The position numbers and the translations under genes are program-made. The notes under the pieces are model-generated. The model had not been told where the DNA came from. It did no database searches and saw nothing but the letters and a program-made list of their open reading frames with translations. Positions 57,658 to 64,000 of a stretch of DNA of 64,000 bases are shown here, piece by piece (the stretch's first letter is position 1; each line of letters opens with the position of its first letter). Source of the stretch: Nannochloropsis oceanica (Eukaryota > Sar > Eustigmatophyceae > Eustigmatales > Monodopsidaceae); contig CP038133.1 in assembly GCA_004519485.1 (NCBI GenBank), forward strand, positions 62,001-126,000, in the 5' to 3' direction.

Positions 57658-58756
57658 TATTCTGTCGTCGTAAAACGGGTTAAGATGGTGTGAGCGCAAA
57701 TTTACGAGTACAGAAGGAAGAAAGAGCGCGCGGGGAGGTCGACGTCGCTTATCTGATCCTTCAGGGCTGAGTGGTTCGGGTACAGCCGCTGTGGTAGGGG
57801 AAAATAGAGCGGCAGGCGGTAAATAGCTTCTTTGCAAAGCCCTCGAGACTTTTTATCGTCTGTGATGAGGTCTCACCTCCAAGCAACGCGTCGTGTGCAC
57901 GGCCCATTGAGCGTGAATTTGGGTTCAGGTGTTTGGACACAAAAAAGGTGTATATTAAATTGCGATACCTGATTTTCTATGCTCCACGTGAAAAAGCGCT
58001 CCTCAATGCCTGTCAGTGAAGCTGGCAGCCCCCACCCCCCCAGATCTTTACCACTCCACATCGGACCCACAGCCCTCCCACCCTTGTCCCCACTACGCCG
58101 ACCGAGACTTGCTGTTGGGCTACAAAAACAAACAAGAAAAGGCTTTCCGACATCCGTGGCATCCCTCAAAGCTATGAAAGAGAGCATTTCGTATTTGTGG
58201 TACATTGCTTGCTCATGTGATATGGTCACGACTTGAATGTGTGTGCTTCTAAAACTGGCTAGTTGGGTGTGGTTATGATGTAAACGAGTCGGCGGAGTTT
58301 TCAATCAGCGGTCCAATAGAAAATATGGATAGTTTCATTGTCAGAGAAGGTAAAAGGGATGTTTTTGAAAGGGGTCTGGGGAGGGCATGACAATTTGACG
58401 ATTTTTGAAATGAGGTCTTGCAGTCTATTATGGAGGAGGATGAATATTACTTGTAGAGCCACTTTATCCTTTTCGATCGTACTTTAGTTGATTGTTTCCT
58501 AATCCAGGATTCTGCTTATGCCTATCTGGCCTTTCTTTTTATAGGGGCTGCCGTCCCTTTTCCACGCTTATCTGGTAGAGTACCTCAGTAGGGTTGTAGT
58601 CCTTAGGGTTGGGCCGATACTCCGTGTCAAGCAGATACTTTTCGTGAAAGAGTGAGAGTGTTAAGTGGGATTTGAATGAGTCTTATAAAGTAACTAAGAG
58701 GTCTAACCCTATTTAGTTCGTCCACCTCAATCGATGGGGAAAGCCGTTGAGGGAGG
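57658..58756. other. Intergenic gap upstream of UNG
   Basis: About 1.1 kb between the UNG start and the end of the lumen protein gene, both on the minus strand. A minus-strand frame at 58304-57873 opens with TTG and has no recognisable domain; I do not count it as a gene. Otherwise nothing was identified. Confidence 0.4.
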
Positions 58757-58802
58757 TCATGAGGAAGGGTCATGCATCTCTCCAGTCCAATGCTGCCAAC
58801 AA

Positions 58803-59972
58803 TCAATTCCCCACTTTCCACAAATTCCAATCTTCTCCTCTCCCCCCCCCCGCCCCAATCCTTTTTGCCTTCCATACCTGCAATGACTTAGCTTCCTTCA
58901 CGCCACAGCGCTCCAAGTATGCCAACAGCGTCTCGGCGACATAGTCCGGGTGAAACAAAAACCCTTCCCCTGTAAATTGAATATTACCGCCCAACGTCGC
59001 TGGCTCCACCACCGTCACTAGCAGCTCTAGATTATACCCGTCGTCCCAAGAAGCCCTGTCGTAATCCTCGATATTTATTTTAGAATCCTTGAGAAAGCCT
59101 TTGCTCTGCATGTAGGCCAAAATTTGCTTCATTCCTTCTATAGTTCCGTCCAATCCATCTTTTTGAGCGTCGTTGCTCTTGATACCTGGTGATCCCTTTA
59201 TGACTCCATTCAAAACTGCTTCGCCTAGGTCTCGGACAAAAACCGCTCGGGCCCGGAGATCAGGAATAAGCTTGGCGGCCACGCGGAAATCGGCGTAAGA
59301 ATAGCAATCGAAGCACCGTTCATTCGTTAAGTCGTCTGAGGGGAAAGGTGCCCGTCGTTGGAAACCCGGTTCGACAGTCTGTCGGAATGCACTCACTTCC
59401 TTGTTCACCTTCTCTAAAGATTGCCCCGAGATCTTGCTTATCAATCCGAGGGTAGTCATGTCCAGAAAGGTGGCAAAGTCTTTGTCTAGCACTCGGGCAG
59501 GGCGGATAGGGAGGGGGGACTGCTCCGCTCCACCAGTGAGAGGATTTCCTTTCAACAAATCGACGAGATATGCCTCGGCATCGAGCTCGGCCGCACCCTT
59601 GATGCGAGCAGCGTATGCGGCGGAAGGGGAAAAAAGGAATAGGGCCGCCATCGCGGATGCAGCGAGGGACGTGGTGCCCAGGTGGCTGCGTCGTTGGAAA
59701 AGACCTCGAGTCGGAGCAGCTCGCGGATGCGGCATGTTGGCGGAATCACTGTAGCCACTAAAACTTGACATAATGGTGATCCTCTTAAGAGTAGGTGGGG
59801 TCCGTGAGCGTAGTGGGGTAGCGGAATCCTCCCACTTGCTGACCGTCATCGAGCTCCGATGACGTAGCAGTGTGAAAGCCTGGGTTGGAACTAGGGTAGA
59901 GGAAAACAGAGTACTAGTGACCGCAACCGCAAGCAAAAGGAGTCGATGCCATCGACATGATGAAGGTGCCAT
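58803..59972 (-). CDS. Predicted thylakoid-lumen protein, unknown function
   Basis: A 389-residue protein with three-part targeting. A signal peptide is cut before F33 (PTQA-FTLL). A Ser/Thr/Pro/Arg-rich transit segment follows, then a twin-arginine signal: R94-R95 (LFQRRSHLG), a hydrophobic stretch and AYA before the cut at about 121. This predicts export into the thylakoid lumen by the Tat route. The mature part (about 268 residues) includes FLDMTTLGLISKISGQSLEK, NERCFDCYSYADFRVAAKL and an Asp/Glu-rich helix near 300; two cysteines (CFDC) could form a redox or metal site. No family was recognised. The 3' end is uncertain: a donor-like GTATGG at 58877 and an acceptor at 58793 would replace the last 25 residues by HWTGEMHDPSS, ending at 58757. 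Confidence 0.7.
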   Translation of the reverse strand: MAPSSCRWHRLLLLAVAVTSTLFSSTLVPTQAFTLLRHRSSMTVSKWEDSATPLRSRTPPTLKRITIMSSFSGYSDSANMPHPRAAPTRGLFQRRSHLGTTSLAASAMAALFLFSPSAAYAARIKGAAELDAEAYLVDLLKGNPLTGGAEQSPLPIRPARVLDKDFATFLDMTTLGLISKISGQSLEKVNKEVSAFRQTVEPGFQRRAPFPSDDLTNERCFDCYSYADFRVAAKLIPDLRARAVFVRDLGEAVLNGVIKGSPGIKSNDAQKDGLDGTIEGMKQILAYMQSKGFLKDSKINIEDYDRASWDDGYNLELLVTVVEPATLGGNIQFTGEGFLFHPDYVAETLLAYLERCGVKEAKSLQVWKAKRIGAGGGRGEDWNLWKVGN

Positions 59973-60126
59973 GCTGTGCGTTTATGCGAGTGTATAGGCG
60001 TTACGTAAGCCGACTTAGGCATGGTCATTGCCGCAGCCAGAGTAGGTCGATGACAATCAGCGAGCTCCGTAACAGTCGCCTCAACCACGCCTTGTTCATC
60101 TCCAAACCCGACCACAAACCACAGCC
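59973..60126. promoter_or_regulatory. Short bidirectional promoter for two lumen-protein genes
   Basis: Only 154 bases separate the ATG codons of two genes that run apart, both predicted to make Tat-exported thylakoid-lumen proteins. The gap must hold both start sites, favouring shared control. No defined motif could be assigned. Confidence 0.5.
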
Positions 60127-61151
60127 ATGCCATCAATTCCACAACCTGGCCTCTTCCTCCTCGTGCTCTTGGGGACCAGTCTCGTCGTCCAGGGTTTTCT
60201 GCCGCCCACAAGTGTGCCAACAAGAGAGGTAAGCAGTTAGGCGGGGTTGGACCTCAGAGTGCAACCCTTTCACCTGTCCATCAGAATGGGGGGTGCGCTG
60301 CACGACATGCATTCTACTTTGCCTCTGTAAGAGTCAGAACTAGCCCCAAAAGGTGTGTTCAATACTATACAGACCATGACCCCGTCCTCACTCCCCTTTC
60401 TCCCCCCCTAACACCACACAATATCAATTCTCAGACCACCAAGCTCACCGCCCTGCGTGCCACCCCGGCGTCGACACCTGAACATGATGACCGCCGTTCC
60501 TGGTTTCAACAGGTGGCGGTGTCAATGTTAGCCCTGTCCGCCACCAACACATTTCTTCGTCCGTCTTCTGCCAGTGCGACCCGCTTTGACCAAGAAACGG
60601 TGCTCGACCCTATCTATCCCAACGTCACGGAGCCCGCCTTCACGTCTACCTGTTTCCTGGAATTTGCCTCGGAGAACACCAAGTTTGGGAGAGTAGAGGT
60701 GTCACTTTATGGGAAAGTATGTCCCAAAACAGCAGCTAATTTTGAGGCCTTGTGTCGGGAGGGGTACAAGGGGAGCAATGTCTATCGGGTGCTCAAAGAT
60801 TTCTCAATTCAAATGGGCGATATTGGAAGTAAGAAACGAGGGGTCATGGGTCGGTCTAGTTTTGAGGGAGGGGCGCCTTTCGCGAAAGAAACGATGCAGG
60901 TGCAGCATTCATTGGAAGGGATGCTCTCAATGGTGAATGACAGAGAAGGTAAAGTGGACTCGAGATTTTTCATCAACCTTGGGAAGGACGGTTCGTGGGC
61001 GGACGGACGGTATGTGGCGTTTGGAAGGGTGACGAGGGGTTTGGAAGTCTTGAAGGAGCTGGAAAAGGTGGAGGTGAAGCCACCCAGTAACGTCCCGGCG
61101 ACTCCGATAAAGATTGTGGAGGCCGGCGTGCTGGAGACCCGGACGAGGTAG
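60127..61151 (+). CDS. Cyclophilin-type peptidyl-prolyl isomerase, thylakoid lumen
   Basis: Catalyses cis-trans isomerisation of proline bonds during folding. Exon 1 (60127-60228) codes only the signal peptide and the start of the transit region (LVVQG-FLPPTSVPTRE). Exon 2 (60435-61151) codes the rest; 272 residues in all. A twin-arginine signal lies at 54-55 (DDRRSWFQQ), followed by a hydrophobic stretch and SASA before a cut near residue 82. The cyclophilin domain (about 105-265) keeps VCPKTAANFEALCREG, VYRVLKDFSIQMGD (the catalytic Arg), GMLSMVNDREG, SRFFINLGKDGSW and VAFGRV. The intron falls between the two targeting parts, as if the signal peptide had been added as an exon. It resembles other lumen cyclophilins in having divergent active-site edges. 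Confidence 0.88.
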
Positions 61152-62044
61152 ATTAGAAATTCAAGGAGGTAAGATCGACACTTAATTCGTCGTCAACTAG
61201 TCAGGAATCGGCGACGAAAAAGAGTAAAATGAAAGGAAGAGACCCAAGCAGCCAGAATTCAAGACAATGAAGAGGATCTTTGTATTACTCCTGCCCTCTT
61301 TGTTTTGTCTGCCGTCTCCCCGACAATCCTCCCATCTTTCTCTGCTTTTCTTCTTAAGGCGACTGGTTCTGTCACCTTCCATTCCATCTCCATTTTTAAA
61401 AGTAGAAAAAGTTCGAGAAAATTCTGACTTTTTCTTTTTAACCTCAATCTCTTTGTCTCCCAAGCGCCTCTCCCTCCCCTACTCTCTGACTCGTCTCTCC
61501 TCGCTTTTCTCATTTTGTCATTCCTTTACTTTCTCACCATCCCTGCCATGTCTCACTCCTCCTTTTTCTGCTCTCCACAAAGATAAAGTAAAACACGTCG
61601 TTGACAAAGTATAGCTGCCTCCTTCCTTTTTCCCCCCTCCCTTCCTCCCTTGTTCCCTCCCTGTCACCTCCCTCTATACAAATATCCAAAAATAATTTGA
61701 TTGATTCCCTCCTGTTTGTCCCCCCTTCGTCACTCTCTTCTTCTCCTCCATCCCATATTTTGTGGGTAGCCCACACGACCACACGCGCGTGTATGTGCGT
61801 GCATACAGCCTCTTTCTTTACCGACCCTTGTTTTTCACTTGGTCTCTCTCGCTTGGATATCATTTCGATTTGCATTGCTTTAAGGTTTTGGGGACTCCTC
61901 CATCACCATCCACCACTGCAGCAGCCGAAAAGCCAGCAATGGTAGGAGGTGGAACCTCCTGCTTCATGTGAGTTTTATACCTCTACCCGTCAGTCCCTGT
62001 CTCGCGTTATGCCTTCCTCTCCTCCCTCCCCTTATCCTGTATAT
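61152..62044. other. Pyrimidine-rich convergent gap
   Basis: These 893 bases between the cyclophilin and bZIP stops are T/C-rich on the + strand (A/G-rich in the bZIP transcript). Short frames here are composition artefacts. No RNA gene, repeat family or coding exon was recognised. Confidence 0.5.
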
Positions 62045-62866
62045 CTATGATTCATCCTCATCCAGCTCGTCCTCGTCCTCATCCTCTTCTTCGTCCAATC
62101 CCTCGTCCTTCCCACCACGATACCCATTCACACCTCCGCCTCTTCCCTCTCCACCTCCAAGTACCCCCCCGTACTGCTGTTGCTGTTGCTGTTGCTGGAG
62201 CTGCGCCGCTGCTCCCATCGCCCCAGCTCCAGCTCGAGACATGGCTCCCCCTCCTCCCATCATGTGGTGCTGCTGATGCTGCGGCTGCGCCGCTGCTGCT
62301 GCCACCTGCATCATGAACCCCCCTCCAGGTCCACCTCCTCCCTGCTGCGGCTGCAACTGCTGGTGGTGGTGCGGTATGTGCTGCTGCAGCTGTCCTGAAA
62401 TCGATTGTGACGGCTGATGAAGCTGTTGCTGAGGCGGCTGCTGTTGCGGTAGCTGTTGAGGTCCTCCTGCTGGAGCTGAACCCCCTCCTGGCCCTGCTCC
62501 TCCTGGCATACGCCCGACCAACATCTGTCTCAAGAGTTCGTTCTGTTCACGAAGCTGATGATTCTCGTGCGTTAGATACAAGACAGATCTCTGCAATTCC
62601 TCCAAGCGCCGCTTTTTCCTCTTACGGCTTTCACGCGATGCGATGCGATTGAGTTCCAACTTCTTCTTCCGTTTATCATCCCCACCACCACCACCTTTTT
62701 TGGCACTGCCCGCCCTTCCCCCTCGCCCTCCACCACCACCACCGCCGGCCCCCTTGCCTCCTGACATTGGCATAAGATCATTTCGTGACCCATCATCAGA
62801 GCCGGAAAAGGAGCCCTGGCTTTCGTCGTCCTTGTCCGAGGTGTGAGACGAAGCAAGGGACGTCAT
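62045..62866 (-). CDS. bZIP transcription factor with Gln/Gly-rich tail
   Basis: A 273-residue nuclear DNA-binding protein. The basic region (NRIASRESRKRKKRR, N73 and R81) has the hallmark N-x7-R spacing. The zipper follows with leucines at 91, 98, 105 and 112, only about four heptads, so dimers may be weak or selective. The basic region is preceded by Gly-rich and Lys-rich stretches and an acidic Ser-rich N-terminus. The C-terminal half is rich in Gln, His, Gly and Pro, typical of an activation domain, and ends in an acidic run (DEEEDEDEDELDEDES). No LOV domain is present, so it is not an aureochrome. No introns. Targets are unknown. Confidence 0.88.
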   Translation of the reverse strand: MTSLASSHTSDKDDESQGSFSGSDDGSRNDLMPMSGGKGAGGGGGGGRGGRAGSAKKGGGGGDDKRKKKLELNRIASRESRKRKKRRLEELQRSVLYLTHENHQLREQNELLRQMLVGRMPGGAGPGGGSAPAGGPQQLPQQQPPQQQLHQPSQSISGQLQQHIPHHHQQLQPQQGGGGPGGGFMMQVAAAAAQPQHQQHHMMGGGGAMSRAGAGAMGAAAQLQQQQQQQQYGGVLGGGEGRGGGVNGYRGGKDEGLDEEEDEDEDELDEDES

Positions 62867-63708
62867 CTCCTCGAGCTGTTGCTATTACTCCTTCAGCTAG
62901 GACTGTCGCTGGTGCTGCTGGTGCTGCTAGTGGTGCCAGTGCTTGGTGCTAGATAACACGCCCTTCTTGCTTAGATGTTCCCGGCCGGTCTCCTCGATTC
63001 CGCTGTCGTCAGCTTACTTATACCTGGTCCTGTTGTCCTCCACCGTGCCGCGCTCAGGCGCTACCCAAAATTTGAGCCAGGAACAATCTTCTCCCCTGTC
63101 AAGTGTGGTGGTGTCGTTGAGAAGGGTGCCAGGATAAACTTGCAGGGCAGGCAACGTCAAATCTATGCTTTCGGAATGCCATAGCTTGAGGCATGACGCC
63201 AGCTAGAAAAGTGCGACAGCACGCACAAAACAACGCAGATACCGGCCCCGCGTGTTACCTCATGATCGTAGTATGCTAAATCTCAAGGTACAGGGTGGCG
63301 TGGGTGGTCAGGGAGTGGTACGGTATTGTGGTTGTAGAGCATTTGAGAGACTCGCGATCTGGCTGTTGGGGAAAGTGGTGTGGAAGGCGCCTCGCTGCCT
63401 CTCCCGCCGCCCGTCATCACAAGAAGAAGCTCCAGACGTCCTCCTGCCCGTTCTTTTGGGCCAGACAATCCATGTACATTCCTCGTCATGCACACACTCC
63501 CAAGGAAATTATTTTAATGTACTCTGGTGACCGCACGAATGCAGCTAGCATTCCCTCCCATGTTTGTCCTTGCTTGCAAACCAGCGGCCTCAAAACAACA
63601 AATATCACCTCACGTATCCGGTTTGACCTCAACTCACACTTGCTCCTCAACACAGTGCGCCAAGACCATAGCTACGGTTGCTCGCCCGCTGAGGAGAAGA
63701 AGACCCGC
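62867..63708. promoter_or_regulatory. Divergent gap upstream of bZIP and the terminal gene
   Basis: These 842 bases probably hold the bZIP promoter and that of the gene starting at 63709. A CTGGTG-type repeat lies near 62910-62940. Several short open frames occur but none has protein-like character. Confidence 0.4.
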
Positions 63709-63796
63709 ATGAGAAGAACTTCTAGCACGTCGCGGCCGTCTGGGAACGTCCTGATAAGAGCCGTCTTGTGCGCACTTTTGGCCTCGTCCACCGCAG
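63709..63796 (+). CDS. First exon of a secreted or membrane protein (partial)
   Basis: An ATG at 63709 opens MRRTSSTSRPSGNVLIRAVL followed by CALLASSTA: a basic start, a hydrophobic core and a small-residue cleavage site, that is, a signal peptide. A strong donor (GCAG/GTATGT) ends the exon at about 63796. No further exon is visible before the window ends, so the product is unknown. The remaining ~200 bases look intronic. Confidence 0.45.
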
Positions 63797-64000
63797 GTAT
63801 GTACGTACACCCTCTACCTGATATTGCCCTTGTCCGTTTATGTGATTTGATCATATAAGTCATGGATTCATAGAGTGTTATTTGGTTTCATGTCTGTCCT
63901 CATGCCTTGCATGTGTGCTCCGTTGGCCGTGTCCTTCCATTTACGGTGTCTGGCCGGAAGAGGGCGGAGGAAGCTCCGCGAAATCGTTGCTTTCCACGGC

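Noticed and set aside
57873-58304. A 143-codon minus-strand frame upstream of UNG
   Set aside because: It opens with TTG, has no recognisable domain or motif and no good splice context.

Overview
The window looks like nuclear DNA of a photosynthetic stramenopile, most likely a eustigmatophyte of the Nannochloropsis type. Three proteins begin with a signal peptide cut just before a phenylalanine (SNA-FVP, TQA-FT, VQG-FLPP). That is the plastid-entry signature of algae with a complex red plastid. Genes are compact and carry 0-5 short GT-AG introns, often filled with CCCT/GGGA microsatellite. The organism name is inferred; the sequence alone does not prove it.

Layout: propionyl-CoA carboxylase alpha (-), topoisomerase III alpha (-), a CFAP53-like coiled-coil protein (+), COQ4 (-), complex I subunit NDUFS6 (+), a HEAT-repeat protein (-), a PhyH-type dioxygenase (-), a plastid membrane protein (+), a nine-unit polyubiquitin gene (-), U2SURP/SR140 (+), a PP2C phosphatase (-), UDP-GlcNAc pyrophosphorylase (+), an ankyrin-histone deacetylase fusion (-), an SH3BGRL-like protein (+), a 3462-residue protein built on a repeated LFDT motif (-), a type II membrane SGNH hydrolase-like protein (-), a four-helix membrane protein (+), uracil-DNA glycosylase (-), two thylakoid-lumen proteins (-/+), a bZIP factor (-) and the first exon of a secreted protein (+). 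Strands alternate almost strictly, so most promoters lie in divergent gaps of about 150-900 bp. Some divergent pairs share a compartment: COQ4/NDUFS6 (mitochondrial respiration) and the two lumen proteins.

The main structural event is a nearly perfect 3.2-kb tandem duplication (23918-27127 and 27128-about 30332). It copies the 3' half of U2SURP and the last exon of PP2C, leaving one headless U2SURP copy and one orphan PP2C exon. The copies differ by one G in a homopolymer, which gives different U2SURP C-termini. Two genes (U2SURP and the HEAT protein) change reading frame across 17-nt G/C homopolymers, through real slippage or sequencing error.

The best candidate for something undescribed is the giant LFDT-repeat protein at 39320-49708. 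It has roughly 40 copies of a short M-x-L-[FL]-D-T motif in a disordered chain. Nineteen of them sit in a 135-bp coding minisatellite with six-unit higher-order periodicity. No viral or retroelement copies, rRNA, tRNA or CRISPR array were recognised.
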